64,000 nt of DNA from DATCRE01 sp964235605. GTDB taxonomy: Bacteria > Bacteroidota > Bacteroidia > Cytophagales > Cyclobacteriaceae. The first letter of the stretch is position 1. Each line of letters opens with the position of its first letter. The stretch covers positions 1-64,000 of the forward strand of contig CAXSCR010000013.1 in the NCBI GenBank assembly GCA_964235605.1, given 5' to 3'. A program made the position numbers and the translations under genes. The notes below the pieces were generated by a model. The model was not told where the DNA came from, did not search any database, and saw only the letters and a program-made list of their open reading frames with translations. Positions 26,388 through 36,255 of the stretch are shown here, one piece after another.

Positions 26388-26741
26388 ATGAAACGAATCC
26401 TTATTTTATTGCTCTTCCTATCAACTGCATCTTACGCCCAAACCGAATACTGGATTGGGTCCGCGCATATTAAAGGATCTATAATACGGATTGTGGGCAA
26501 AATGATTTTAACAGACTCTACAGTGACTTTCGATTTTAATGGAAGCATTGAGGTAAAGAAGATTGAAAATAAAACAAATAAGTATATCTACGTTACCGAT
26601 GGAACCGCTATTGATAGAATAACAATCACCCAGAACCAGGGAACAAAAAAAGGCTTTGATCACAATTATATGATTGCGATTGATACCGATGCAAGGTTCA
26701 ATCCATCAGAGATTATCTATTACGCCTATTGGCGTGAGTAG
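26388..26741 (+). CDS. Small secreted protein of unknown function
   Basis: 117 residues with a signal peptide (MKRILILLLFLSTASYAQ) and a beta-rich mature part (YWIGSAHIKGSIIRIVGK, VTFDFNGSIEVKKI). Probably periplasmic. It stands alone between the decayed sigma gene and the convergent FG-GAP gene. The preceding gap 26131-26387 holds nothing I can identify. Confidence 0.65.
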   Translation: MKRILILLLFLSTASYAQTEYWIGSAHIKGSIIRIVGKMILTDSTVTFDFNGSIEVKKIENKTNKYIYVTDGTAIDRITITQNQGTKKGFDHNYMIAIDTDARFNPSEIIYYAYWRE

Positions 26742-26986
26742 ATATATAACGTTGTTTTATAACCACCGACAAATCAATTACAACTTTTTAACATTTAATT
26801 TAACCTTAGTTCGTATTAAGTCGCTTTTTTAATAGATGGTTTTTTAGGGAAGAATGAATGAGCCGCTATGGCTCTCCTAATATACGAGACTCATTAGAAG
26901 ATACTAATCTAAACTTATTATTATCTTGGGAGCAACTGTGAAGAGCGATTAATAATAAAGTTGCAATTGTATAATGAAAAAATTTT

Positions 26987-29900
26987 TCATTTATTCTTCT
27001 TATAAAAAAGCACTGATTCATTATTGCGCACAAAGGCAACAGACTTCTTTCCATTACTATCAACTATTTGTATGTGTCTTATCTCGCCAGGAATTTTTAG
27101 TCCTGACTGCGCCCCTGTGAGCGGTTTGAAATTATTATTACCCTCGTTTCTAAGTATCAGTCCATCCATGGCATCATAACGGCCCGCTTCTGCCTTTACA
27201 GCAAAGAGATTACCACCTAAGATTATATCCTGATCTCCATCAGCATCGACATCAAATCCTTCAATTCCATAGACGGGTGATAATTGGGCCTGTAACGAAA
27301 GATGCTTTAATTCAAACCCTGCCTTTCCATTATTAATTAGGATGGATGTATGTGGCTCATAGAAATTAAGCTTGATGGATTTTTCTAAAAGTTTAGCATC
27401 AAAAATTTCGGGGAGGGATTTATCAGCGTAATCTTTATAATAGAGAAACTTCTTCTTCAGTGAATTCATTTGCTTCACCATTTCTTGTCGCAAAGCAAGC
27501 GGGTATTCTTTATTGTTTTTTCTATACGTAAAGATTGGTTCGAAGGAACCGTTGTTATCAAAATCGTTAACGTATAAAGATAACGGTGATTCATGGGTCG
27601 GTTTAAATTTAGAATTTAGACCAAGATTACCAAGTACGAAATCTAAATCACCATCACCATCTAGGTCTATGGGTTTTATACGATTCCACCATCCTTCTGA
27701 TTTATCGAGACCGGTAATATTCTCCGCCTTTACAAGTTTCTTACCATTATTGTGAAAAATCATTACAGGCATCCATTCTCCCACTATCATAAGATCTTGA
27801 TATCCGTTACCATCATGATCAAACCAAACGGCATCGGTTACCATACCCAGTTGTTTGAGTTGGGGTGCTACTACATTAGTCACATCTGTAAAATTACCTT
27901 TACCATCATTAAGTAAAAGCATTTGATCGCAAGGCTTGCCATAATAAGATGGTATAAGACGGGTACCAACGAAAAGATCCAAGTCACCATCTTTATCTAT
28001 ATCAGCAGACTTAACGCAGCTACCGCTTTGATAAGATTGGGGAATTTTATCTTTTGTTTTTTCAAATACAGGTAATCCATTCTTTATCCCTTTGTTTTCA
28101 TAAAATCGATCCAAGCTATAACTAGATTTTAATGAATTTTCTGATCCGCCGGATACAACGTACAAGTCAGCATCGCCATCTTTATCAGCATCAAAAAATT
28201 CAGCACTTACATCTTCTGCTTCTACGTCTTCCTGAAAAGTATTTGTAGACAAAGGCTCAAAATGATGATTTGGCTTTTGCATATAAATGGTACTTGATTT
28301 GCCTATTCCACTGCCTATAAAAATATCCTCTAAGTCATCATTATTTAAATCGGTTTTAGCAAAAGCAGGACCTTGCGTTGAAAGCATGTGGTATAGTAAT
28401 CTATTACTGTCAAATTCGTTGTAATCGTTCTCTTTGTGGATAATGCTATCTGTATTGATCTTTGTCAGCAACGGCGCGGCCTTTTTCTCAAATTCTGAAA
28501 CATTTTTTCCATTACTATTATCCAAATTAAGGATTTGATTTGCTTTTACATGATAAAGTATTTCTTTGGTTTGGTCGGGCCAGCTAACAATCAAGCTGTC
28601 TACCTCCTCACTTTGCCCTAGGCCTATAATCATTTTATAATCCATGCTGGATTGAAATCCGCGTATGGGCATTTGATCGTAAGTTAAAATTTGATTATCC
28701 ACATAAGCGCGTACATTTGCGCCTAGTGCAAAAATATTTTGACCCTTACCCTTTAGATTTATACCAAGATAATTATTGCCCTGCCTTTCTCGGGATTGAT
28801 TTCTATAAACGAATAATTCTTGATTAACATTATTAACAATAAGGTCGAGATCGCCATCATTATCAAGATCACCATAAGCTGCACCATTAGAGAAAGATGG
28901 TTCATCTAATCCCCATTCAGCTGAAACATTTTTATACTGAAGATCCGCTTGCCTTTTAAACACATAATTACTTAATTTCTGTGATGGCATAGCATCGACA
29001 AACTTTTTAAAGTCTACTTTCTTTGCATCAGAAGCTGCTTTGATTTGTTGATTACTACCTAAATATTCTACATAGTCTTGGTTAATCACATCTTTGTATA
29101 TGCCATTGCAGACAAAAATATCTTTGTATTGATCGTTGTCGAGATCGGCAATTATAGCGCCCCAACTCCAGTCAGTTGCGGCTACGCCGGCGAGGTTCCC
29201 TATCTCTTTAAATGTGCCATCGCCATTGTTAAGATGTAACATGTTACGCATATATTGATGGTGGTATCCGTTCTTCAAGCGCAATTGATAAACATCATAA
29301 GTCTCAAAGGCAATAAGTGTTTTTAACCGATAATTATCTTCAGGTAACATGTCTGTCGAAAATATTTCTGGATAGGCGTCGTTATTAAGGTCTGCAAGGT
29401 CAGATCCCATCGAAAACATACTGATATGACCCATACGCGATTCTATTTCTTCTGTAAAGCCACCGTGTTGATTATTGATATATAGATAGTCCATTTCATA
29501 GAAGTCATTGGATATGTATAGATCAGGCCAGGAATCTTGATTAACGTCACCGACCGTTACACCTAGTCCAAATCCAATTACGCTACCATAGATACCTGCC
29601 GATTCGCTTATATCGTAAAATTTTCCGTTATCATTTTTATATAACTTATGCCCACCAAACTCATCACGTACCTTGCGCAGATTTCGATAACCCAATGAAG
29701 ATATTGGTCGATAAGAATTATTTAATAAGTAACAATCAAGATCGCCATCTTTATCATAATCAAAGAAAGCGGCGTGGGTACTGAATCCCCTATCAGCCAA
29801 ACCAAACTCTGCAGCTTTTTCAGAAAAAGTGAGATTACCATTATTAATAAAAAGTTCATTCTCTCTTTTTCCACCTTTTACATCGCCTGCGTTGCACACG

Positions 29901-30307
29901 TAGATATCTAACAGGCCATCACCATTTACATCAGCTATGCTTACCCCTGTAGACCAGACCTTATTGCCCTTAACTCCTGCCTTGTCAGTAATGTCTTCAA
30001 ACTTCCAATTTCCTTTATTGAGGTATAACTTATTATCACCCATGTTCGCGGTGAGATATACATCTGATAGGCCATCATTATTAAAGTCGGCGATGCCTAC
30101 GCCGCCGCCATTGTAATAATTTCTATATCTAAAGACATCAAAGTCAGCCTTCGTTTCTAATGCGTTGATAAAGTTAATTTGTGTCTCATTATTTGAAAGC
30201 CGCTTAAAAAGTGCATTCGCAAGTGGGACGTACTTTATATCAGGGATATCAGCTTGCCGCGAGCACGCAAAAAATAGGATAGAACAAGGCAATAAAATTT
30301 TCCACAT
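26987..30307 (-). CDS. FG-GAP/VCBS-repeat lipoprotein with ASPIC/UnbV domain
   Basis: 1106 residues. Lipoprotein signal ILLPCSILFFAC. More than ten FG-GAP/VCBS blades with calcium-binding DxDxDG-like loops (DFNNDGLSDVYL, DVNGDGLLDIYV, DYDKDGDLDCYL, DLDNDGDLDLIV, DIDKDGDLDLFV, DLDGDGDLDFVL, DVDADGDQDIIL) form beta-propellers; an ASPIC/UnbV part lies at about 520-590 (NNYLGINLKGKGQN ... SLIVSWPDQ). Proteins of this type are exported surface lipoproteins in Bacteroidota, often near SusC/SusD genes, but none is adjacent here. Likely role in binding or processing extracellular polymers; not certain. Confidence 0.9.
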   Translation of the reverse strand: MWKILLPCSILFFACSRQADIPDIKYVPLANALFKRLSNNETQINFINALETKADFDVFRYRNYYNGGGVGIADFNNDGLSDVYLTANMGDNKLYLNKGNWKFEDITDKAGVKGNKVWSTGVSIADVNGDGLLDIYVCNAGDVKGGKRENELFINNGNLTFSEKAAEFGLADRGFSTHAAFFDYDKDGDLDCYLLNNSYRPISSLGYRNLRKVRDEFGGHKLYKNDNGKFYDISESAGIYGSVIGFGLGVTVGDVNQDSWPDLYISNDFYEMDYLYINNQHGGFTEEIESRMGHISMFSMGSDLADLNNDAYPEIFSTDMLPEDNYRLKTLIAFETYDVYQLRLKNGYHHQYMRNMLHLNNGDGTFKEIGNLAGVAATDWSWGAIIADLDNDQYKDIFVCNGIYKDVINQDYVEYLGSNQQIKAASDAKKVDFKKFVDAMPSQKLSNYVFKRQADLQYKNVSAEWGLDEPSFSNGAAYGDLDNDGDLDLIVNNVNQELFVYRNQSRERQGNNYLGINLKGKGQNIFALGANVRAYVDNQILTYDQMPIRGFQSSMDYKMIIGLGQSEEVDSLIVSWPDQTKEILYHVKANQILNLDNSNGKNVSEFEKKAAPLLTKINTDSIIHKENDYNEFDSNRLLYHMLSTQGPAFAKTDLNNDDLEDIFIGSGIGKSSTIYMQKPNHHFEPLSTNTFQEDVEAEDVSAEFFDADKDGDADLYVVSGGSENSLKSSYSLDRFYENKGIKNGLPVFEKTKDKIPQSYQSGSCVKSADIDKDGDLDLFVGTRLIPSYYGKPCDQMLLLNDGKGNFTDVTNVVAPQLKQLGMVTDAVWFDHDGNGYQDLMIVGEWMPVMIFHNNGKKLVKAENITGLDKSEGWWNRIKPIDLDGDGDLDFVLGNLGLNSKFKPTHESPLSLYVNDFDNNGSFEPIFTYRKNNKEYPLALRQEMVKQMNSLKKKFLYYKDYADKSLPEIFDAKLLEKSIKLNFYEPHTSILINNGKAGFELKHLSLQAQLSPVYGIEGFDVDADGDQDIILGGNLFAVKAEAGRYDAMDGLILRNEGNNNFKPLTGAQSGLKIPGEIRHIQIVDSNGKKSVAFVRNNESVLFYKKNK

Positions 30308-30684
30308 TATAAAAGGTGTTTAAGAATCGTAAAATCGATTAGGAAGGTAGGGATTATTTACCTACCGGTCCTCTCACAGTTGACTTTTCTCCAACTGGTA
30401 CTTTAGTGGTTTTATAGCCAATAAACTAAAAAAATGAATCGCGTCGCTCCCACTTATTGTCAGTGAATAAGCACCATTTAACCGCAAACCTGCATGAAGA
30501 GCCTGAGAATAAATGATGCTTATGTTATGCGTAACATAATTACTTGCGCAAACCATATAGATGTGATTTACACTTATACTTTATAGTGCTTAGTATGGCA
30601 CAATGTAGATGGGATTTCGTAACAGCAGGGAACTTAGCGTCCCTGCTCACCTATTGCAACGGGATATCCGGTTAAGTCTATGAA
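30308..30684. other. Gap with a hairpin, no gene
   Basis: Downstream of pgk. A perfect 8-bp hairpin (AGCAGGGA at 30624-30631, TCCCTGCT at 30640-30647) without a T run lies 38 nt behind the pgk stop; it may be a transcript-end or processing structure. Otherwise nothing is recognised. Confidence 0.4.
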
Positions 30685-31869
30685 TTACGCTAAAGCCTTA
30701 ACTCCAGGTAAAATTTTACCTTCAAAGTACTCTAACAATGCACCACCACCAGTTGATACGTAGCTAACTTTCTCATTATAGCCGAACTGATTGACGGCAG
30801 CAGCGGAGTCACCTCCACCTATTAATGAGAAGGCTCCATTTTGAGTTGCCGTAACAACCGCGTCTGCAACCGACTTTGTGCCGGCAGCGAATTTCTCCAT
30901 TTCAAAAACGCCCATTGGGCCATTCCATAATATGGTCTTAGAGCCTTCAATTGTTTTTCTAAATACTTCGATAGCCTGTGGTCCGATGTCTAAACCCATC
31001 CAACCATCTTGAATGGAATGATTGTTAGCAATGCTTGTATTTGCATCCGCTGCAAATTTATCGGCAACTACGGAGTCAATGGGTAATAGTAGATCAACGC
31101 CCTTTGCTTTGGCTTTTTGAATAAGTTCTTTTGCAAGCTCCAGCTTATCTGCCTCTACCAAAGAGTTGCCGATGTTGCCACCCATTGCTTTAAAGAAAGT
31201 ATACGCCATGCCACCTCCTATAATAAGATTATCAACTTTATCTAGTAGGTTTTCTATAATCAAAATCTTATCAGAAATCTTAGCGCCACCCATAATTGCT
31301 GTGAAGGGCTTTGCTGCTTTTTTAATTACTTTATTTGCGTTGTCGAGTTCCGCCGCCATTACAAAACCCGCACACTTCTCTTTCATAAACTGAGCTACAA
31401 TAGTGGTAGAGGCGTGGGCGCGATGCGCCGTTCCGAAAGCATCGTTAACATAGATATCGCCATGCTTAGCAAGTTTTTCTGCGAAATCAAGATCTCCTTT
31501 TTCTTCTTCTTTATAAAAGCGAAGATTTTCAAGAAGCAACACTTCACCTGGTTTCAGTGCCGCAGAAAGTTTGAAAGCCTCCTCTCCTATGCAATCGCCG
31601 CCAAACTTTACCGCTCTTCCAAGAAGTTGCTCTGTAGTCTTAATTGTATGTTTAAGCGAAAACTTTTCTTCAGGTCCATCCTTAGGTCTCCCTAAATGTG
31701 ACATCAAAACAACACTACCACCATCTTTTAAAATCTTGCTAACAGTAGGTATGGTAGCCCTGATCCGGTTATCATCAGTCACATTAAAACTCTTATCAAG
31801 AGGCACGTTAAAATCTACACGAATGAGGGCGCGTTTGTTACTGAAATTAATGTCGTTAATGGTTTTCAT
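30685..31869 (-). CDS. pgk: Phosphoglycerate kinase
   Basis: 394 residues. Transfers phosphate between 1,3-bisphosphoglycerate and ADP in glycolysis/gluconeogenesis. Landmarks: RALIRVDFNVPLD (about 13-25), SHLGRPKDGPEEKFSL (about 57-72), ENLRFYKEEEKGD, NDAFGTAHRAHAST, MGGAKISDKI, and the nucleotide-binding LIGGGDSAAAVNQFG near the C-terminus. Full family length. Lies next to pfkA on the same strand but separated by 329 nt including repeats, so each probably has its own promoter. Confidence 0.98.
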   Translation of the reverse strand: MKTINDINFSNKRALIRVDFNVPLDKSFNVTDDNRIRATIPTVSKILKDGGSVVLMSHLGRPKDGPEEKFSLKHTIKTTEQLLGRAVKFGGDCIGEEAFKLSAALKPGEVLLLENLRFYKEEEKGDLDFAEKLAKHGDIYVNDAFGTAHRAHASTTIVAQFMKEKCAGFVMAAELDNANKVIKKAAKPFTAIMGGAKISDKILIIENLLDKVDNLIIGGGMAYTFFKAMGGNIGNSLVEADKLELAKELIQKAKAKGVDLLLPIDSVVADKFAADANTSIANNHSIQDGWMGLDIGPQAIEVFRKTIEGSKTILWNGPMGVFEMEKFAAGTKSVADAVVTATQNGAFSLIGGGDSAAAVNQFGYNEKVSYVSTGGGALLEYFEGKILPGVKALA

Positions 31870-31902
31870 TGCACACTTTGGTTTTCTGAAATTAAATCGG
31901 GG

Positions 31903-31934
31903 CGAATGTAATAATTAATTGGTAAATAGATCAA
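31903..31934 (-). promoter_or_regulatory. Candidate pgk promoter
   Basis: Minus strand: TTG (31934-31932), 21 nt, TACATTCG (31910-31903), one base off the -7 consensus TAnnTTTG, ending 33 nt before the start codon. Confidence 0.45.
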
Positions 31935-32192
31935 TATGCAAATGTGCAAATGAATTACCCTAATTAATTGGTAAATTAGTCGATGTGCAAAGGTGCTAAT
32001 GAATTGCCTTGATTAACAAAAGTCCAGTACTTCAAAGCTTCTTCACCACACTTGACCCCGTACGTAGTTTTGTTAACTATTCATTCAGCTTTAGCCGCCC
32101 AAGCTAGCAGCTAGCAGCTCCCAGCCAGCAGCTATTTCTGTTTAGCTTTAGCCTCATAAGCTAGTAGCTCGAGGCCAGCAGCTAGCAACTCT
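31911..32192. repeat. Two-copy 50-bp repeat and heptanucleotide tract
   Basis: About 31911-32012: two tandem copies of a roughly 50-bp unit containing AATTAATTGGTAAAT and ATGTGCAAA. 32102-32192: 7-bp-period tract of AGCTAGC, AGCTAGC, AGCTCCC, AGCCAGC, AGCTATT and so on. No gene in the pgk-pfkA gap. Confidence 0.75.
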
Positions 32193-32198
32193 TAACCT

Positions 32199-33299
32199 TC
32201 AGTCTCCAAACGAAATCCCCAATCCCTTCGCGGCTCGTACCATGTAGGAATTCTTCTTTACAAAGTTGTAGTCTTTGGTGGCTTCGTTGAGGGTTACGGA
32301 GGTGATGGCGTTATTTTGGAGGGCTACCATTCTTCCGAATTTTTTTTCTAGGGCAAGCTCAAAGGCTTTTACACCGAAGAGGCTGGCTAATATTCTATCA
32401 AAGGCTACGGGGCTTCCACCGCGTTGCACGTGGCCAAGAACCGTTTCGCGGATTTCTGCTTTGCAGCCTGCGTCTTTAAGTTGTTTGGAAAGTTGGTACG
32501 CAACTCCGCCAAGGCGCACATGTTCAGATCCTTTCTCGCCTGCAGTGGCTGTGATTGTACCTGCTTTAGCTTTCGCACCTTCTGCAATAACGATGTTAAC
32601 AAACCCACGACCTTTTTTATAGCGCAGATTAATACGTGTAACAAGTTTTTTTACATCATAAGGAATTTCAGGAATCAAACAGATCTCTGCCCCTCCGGCA
32701 ATGGCGGTATGTAAACTAATCCAGCCAGCATCACGGCCCATTACTTCCATGATCATAACACGATGATGACTCTCTGCTGTGGTAACTAATTTATCAAAGC
32801 TATCGGTAGCAATCTGCACGGCGGTTTGAAACCCAAAAGTCATATCGGTAGCTGAGAGATCATTGTCTATGGTTTTGGGAACCCCAATCATTGGAATACC
32901 TTTATCATATAGGGTCTTAGAAATCTTCTGTGAACCATCACCACCAATGTTAATGACTGCATCAAATTTCAAAGCCTTTAATTTCTTAACCAACTCATCT
33001 GAACGATCGATAAACTTGGTTGATCCATCAGGTTGCAGCACGGGGAAATTAATAGGACTAGCCTTATTGGTTGTCTTTAGTATGGTACCACCCTTTACAT
33101 GAATGCCGGCAGTAACTTTACTAGTGATCTTTATAATTTCTTGTGGACTGTTAAATACGCCGTTAAATCCTTCGATGCATCCATAAACCTCCCAGTTTTT
33201 TTCCTTGCGTGCACGCTTGGCAACGCCTCTAATAACTGCATTAAGGCCGGGACAATCACCACCTCCTGTAAGGATCAATATTTTCTTGGGCTTCTCCAT
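32199..33299 (-). CDS. pfkA: 6-phosphofructokinase
   Basis: 366 residues. Phosphorylates fructose 6-phosphate, the committed step of glycolysis. ILTGGGDCPGLNAVIRG (about 8-24), INIGGDGSQKISKTL, GVPKTIDNDLSATDMTFGFQTA, and MEVMGRDAGWISLHTA are diagnostic. The combination GGDGS (ATP-type glycine) with PKTIDND (lysine as in pyrophosphate-type enzymes) places it in the long, mixed-signature group, so the phosphoryl donor cannot be stated by eye; ATP is more likely because of the glycine. Upstream gene spacing suggests a separate transcript from pgk. Confidence 0.95.
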   Translation of the reverse strand: MEKPKKILILTGGGDCPGLNAVIRGVAKRARKEKNWEVYGCIEGFNGVFNSPQEIIKITSKVTAGIHVKGGTILKTTNKASPINFPVLQPDGSTKFIDRSDELVKKLKALKFDAVINIGGDGSQKISKTLYDKGIPMIGVPKTIDNDLSATDMTFGFQTAVQIATDSFDKLVTTAESHHRVMIMEVMGRDAGWISLHTAIAGGAEICLIPEIPYDVKKLVTRINLRYKKGRGFVNIVIAEGAKAKAGTITATAGEKGSEHVRLGGVAYQLSKQLKDAGCKAEIRETVLGHVQRGGSPVAFDRILASLFGVKAFELALEKKFGRMVALQNNAITSVTLNEATKDYNFVKKNSYMVRAAKGLGISFGD

Positions 33300-33518
33300 G
33301 ATATACGTTTAAGCTGTTTTCTTTTCATAAAGAAAGGTAAAATTAACTATTGACAATATTAAGACCTTAAAATAACCGCGAAATCGCTTTTAAAAATGAT
33401 CGTTGATTAATGATTGTCATCTGCAGCGTTACTTAATCGTTATGCAACCTGGTCAAGAAACACAATTCTTAACATGAGCCCAACCTGTGAGTCACCTGCG
33501 TAAAACTTTAAAAAAATC

Positions 33519-33553
33519 GAGCTAGCAGCTCAAAGCTAGCAGCCAGAAGTTAT
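33519..33553. repeat. Heptanucleotide-period repeat
   Basis: GAGCTAG, CAGCTCA, AAGCTAG, CAGCCAG, AAGTTAT. In the divergent pfkA-ahcY gap (33300-33671), which otherwise holds the ahcY promoter. Confidence 0.8.
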
Positions 33554-33615
33554 AAGTGCATTTCCCTGCTTAAAACAATACCTGATCAATTCCCCGCATA
33601 GCTAGTACAAGTGTA

Positions 33616-33647
33616 TTGATAAAGTATAAACCTTTATTGTATTTTTG
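33616..33647 (+). promoter_or_regulatory. Promoter of ahcY
   Basis: TTG (33616-33618), 21 nt, TATTTTTG (33640-33647), perfect -7 match. ATG follows 25 nt later at 33672. Confidence 0.65.
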
Positions 33648-33671
33648 TGTTTCAAAAGAAAACTCATAAAC

Positions 33672-34979
33672 ATGACTGTTGACGAAAAGCTAAAATTCAA
33701 AGTAAAAGACCTCTCCTTAGCGGAATGGGGAAGAAAAGAAATTAAGTTGGCTGAAGCCGAAATGCCTGGTCTTATGGCAACACGTGAGGAGTTCGGCAAG
33801 CAAAAGCCGCTCAAAAATGCACGCATCGCAGGCTGTCTCCACATGACTATTCAAACAGCGGTGTTAATTGAAACGTTGGTAGAATTAGGCGCAGAAGTTT
33901 CTTGGTCTTCTTGTAATATTTTTTCAACACAAGATCACGCCGCTGCTGCTATCGCTGCCGCTGGCATTCCTGTGTATGCATGGAAAGGTATGAACGAAAA
34001 AGAATTTGACTGGTGTATTGAACAAACACTTTATGCTTTCAAAGACGGCAAGCCTTTGAATATGATCTTAGATGATGGTGGTGATCTTACCAACATGGTA
34101 CTTGATCGCTTCCCAGAATTAGTTGCGGGCGTTAAAGGTATATCTGAAGAAACTACTACTGGTGTACATCGTTTGATTGAACGTATGCACAATGGCAAAC
34201 TTCCGATACCTGCTATCAACATCAATGATTCTGTAACGAAATCTAAATTTGATAACAAGTATGGTTGTAAAGAATCTTTAGTTGATGCTATTCGCAGAGC
34301 TACTGATGTAATGATGGCTGGTAAAGTAGCTGTTGTTGCAGGGTATGGTGATGTTGGAAAAGGATCAGCTGCTTCATTACGTGGAGCAGGCGCCCGTGTA
34401 ATTGTAACTGAAATAGATCCAATCTGTGCATTACAAGCTGCTATGGATGGATTTGCAGTTAAGAAAATGGATGATGCTGTTAAAGAAGCTGACATCGTTG
34501 TAACGGCTACTGGTAATTTTGGAATTGTATTGGGTCATCATTTTGAATCCATGAAGGACAAAGCCATTGTTTGTAACATTGGTCACTTCGACAATGAAAT
34601 TGATGTGGCTTGGTTAAATAAAAATGCTTCTAAAGATGAAGTAAAACCACAGGTAGATCTTTATACTTTAAAGAACGGCCGTCAAGTTATATTATTAGCT
34701 GAAGGTCGTTTGGTAAATTTAGGTTGTGCTACTGGCCACCCTTCATTTGTAATGTCTAACTCATTTACAAACCAAACACTAGCACAACTTGAACTTTGGA
34801 CCAATACAGATAAGTATGAGAACAAAGTTTATATGCTACCTAAACACTTAGATGAAAAGGTTGCACGCTTGCACTTAAAGAAAATTGGTGTTGAATTAGA
34901 GATACTTTCTGCTGATCAAGCCAAGTATATTGGTGTTGAAGTGAAAGGACCTTTCAAACCTGATTATTACAGGTATTAG
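33672..34979 (+). CDS. ahcY: Adenosylhomocysteinase
   Basis: 435 residues from ATG 33672; the upstream in-frame ATG at 33645 overlaps the -7 box and is rejected. Hydrolyses S-adenosylhomocysteine to homocysteine and adenosine, clearing the product inhibitor of methyltransferases, with bound NAD+. Landmarks: SWSSCNIFSTQDHAAAAI, LDDGGDLTN, the NAD-binding VVAGYGDVGKGSAASLRGAG (about 205-224), VCNIGHFDNEID, and the C-terminal KYIGVEVKGPFKPDYYRY (Lys and Tyr that contact NAD). Full length. A strong terminator follows. Confidence 0.98.
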   Translation: MTVDEKLKFKVKDLSLAEWGRKEIKLAEAEMPGLMATREEFGKQKPLKNARIAGCLHMTIQTAVLIETLVELGAEVSWSSCNIFSTQDHAAAAIAAAGIPVYAWKGMNEKEFDWCIEQTLYAFKDGKPLNMILDDGGDLTNMVLDRFPELVAGVKGISEETTTGVHRLIERMHNGKLPIPAININDSVTKSKFDNKYGCKESLVDAIRRATDVMMAGKVAVVAGYGDVGKGSAASLRGAGARVIVTEIDPICALQAAMDGFAVKKMDDAVKEADIVVTATGNFGIVLGHHFESMKDKAIVCNIGHFDNEIDVAWLNKNASKDEVKPQVDLYTLKNGRQVILLAEGRLVNLGCATGHPSFVMSNSFTNQTLAQLELWTNTDKYENKVYMLPKHLDEKVARLHLKKIGVELEILSADQAKYIGVEVKGPFKPDYYRY

Positions 34980-35002
34980 TCGACATCTAATATATTTCAA
35001 CG

Positions 35003-35031
35003 AGCCCCGGATCAACCGGGGCTTTTTTTTT
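35003..35031 (+). terminator. Rho-independent terminator of ahcY
   Basis: AGCCCCGG, loop ATCAA, CCGGGGCT followed by eight or more T. Confidence 0.95.
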
Positions 35032-35078
35032 GCTTATGGCTCGGTAATTATTTCTATTATTGTCTACCTGAAATTGAT

Positions 35079-35381
35079 ATGAAAACTATTCTTATCCGCA
35101 CTTTACCCATACTCTTACTTTTCTTATTGGGAGCATTTACCAATAAAAACCAGGACAGCCATATTGAATTTGTTTGCATGAAGAAACATCTTGCTTCCAA
35201 AAAATGCCACTATAATTTTAAAGTAGATGGTGGAAAATTCCATTACATAGACATTGGTTGTCGTTTTAAGAAAGCCGAGACAGTAGTTAAAGAAGTTAAA
35301 GATGGTACACTAGGTCTCGCTAAAGACTGGAAAATTGCTTGTCCGGAGGCTAAAGAGAAAAAAGAAAGCGACGGGTATTGA
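35079..35381 (+). CDS. Small secreted cysteine-containing protein
   Basis: 100 residues with a signal peptide (MKTILIRTLPILLLFLLGAF). Mature part has four cysteines (EFVCMKKH, KKCHYNF, DIGCRFKK, KIACPEA), which could form two disulfides in the periplasm, and a lysine-rich tail. Family not recognised. Monocistronic, between ahcY and a gene-free stretch. Confidence 0.65.
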   Translation: MKTILIRTLPILLLFLLGAFTNKNQDSHIEFVCMKKHLASKKCHYNFKVDGGKFHYIDIGCRFKKAETVVKEVKDGTLGLAKDWKIACPEAKEKKESDGY

Positions 35382-35859
35382 TTAATGTGCAGATTGATTG
35401 ATGTGCAGATGTGCAAATTAGGGCGGGGTGATAGTCTCTGGCTTCTTCTTTTAATACAGAACGTTTAAGCCAGTAAGTCCTCCCTCAGGTAACGTGTCCT
35501 TCATTTATAACTAGATTATCATAATTAGCGATTGTTAGATATTTTCGTGTGTGACCCACGTTTTCTTGTATAGTATATTGACTGAATAATCCGTTGTGGA
35601 AGCAAGACAAACAGGATCTCAAGCTCGGTGGAAGGTGTATAAGGTAATTGATTGGTGACTAAGCATTGCCCTATAATTCATTAGTGATAAGTTTAATCTT
35701 CATTCTGCGGAATAATTCTACAAGGTCTAACTTGATCATCTTAATAAATAATTTCAATTTACTGATAAGCAAGGTGTTATAATAAACGCAGATGCTGGCA
35801 TGCCAATTACTTATTCAGGGCAGAACCGTCAGTATTTTTAACTTTAAAATTAACCCATT
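35382..35859. other. Gene-free stretch
   Basis: Begins with a degenerate repeat around GATGTGCAGATGTGCAAA (35398-35416), related to the words at 31935-32000. Nothing else is recognised until the PepSY-like gene. Confidence 0.5.
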
Positions 35860-36174
35860 ATGAAAAAATCATTTATCGCAGGCCTTGCTCTACTAGCAAG
35901 CATATCTTTTGCTAACGCACAAACTACCGTAACCGCTCCTGCTGCTCCAGCGCCAGTTGCTGCCCCTGAAGTACAACAACAAGAAAGAGTTAAAGTAAAA
36001 ACTGAAGATCTTCCGGAAGCTGTAAAAAAATCTCTAGCTAGCGAAGATTACCGCGGATGGTTAATAAGTGCTGCTTACGAAGTAAAATCAAAGAACCGTT
36101 TTGAAGTTGAGTTGAAAAATGGTGCTGAAACAAAAACAGTAATCGTTGATAAAGAAGGCAATAAAGTTGACTAA
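35860..36174 (+). CDS. Small secreted PepSY-like protein
   Basis: 104 residues: signal peptide MKKSFIAGLALLASISFANA, an Ala/Pro-rich linker (TAPAAPAPVAAPEVQQQ), then a single PepSY-like domain (VKTEDLPEAVKKSLASEDY, GWLISAAYEVKSKNRFEVEL, TVIVDKEGNKVD). Such domains are periplasmic and are thought to inhibit or bind other proteins. Its terminator lies directly upstream of the response regulator gene, so the two are separate transcripts. Confidence 0.7.
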   Translation: MKKSFIAGLALLASISFANAQTTVTAPAAPAPVAAPEVQQQERVKVKTEDLPEAVKKSLASEDYRGWLISAAYEVKSKNRFEVELKNGAETKTVIVDKEGNKVD

Positions 36175-36212
36175 TATAATACGCAGAAATTCGCTTAGGT
36201 AAGTCAATTGAA

Positions 36213-36245
36213 GAAAGTCGGGAGGATATTCCGACTTTCTTTTTT
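36213..36245 (+). terminator. Rho-independent terminator of the PepSY-like gene
   Basis: GAAAGTCGG (36213-36221), loop, CCGACTTTC (36231-36239), then six T. It overlaps the N-terminal codons of the longest possible response-regulator frame (from 36208), showing that the true start is downstream at 36256. Confidence 0.9.
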
Positions 36246-36255
36246 ACTTTCGCCC

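Noticed and set aside
30374..30556. 60-codon minus-strand frame
   Set aside because: Low-complexity, no signal sequence or conserved-looking feature, no start context; treated as chance.
34031..34495. 154-codon open frame on the minus strand
   Set aside because: Antisense to ahcY; no signal of its own.
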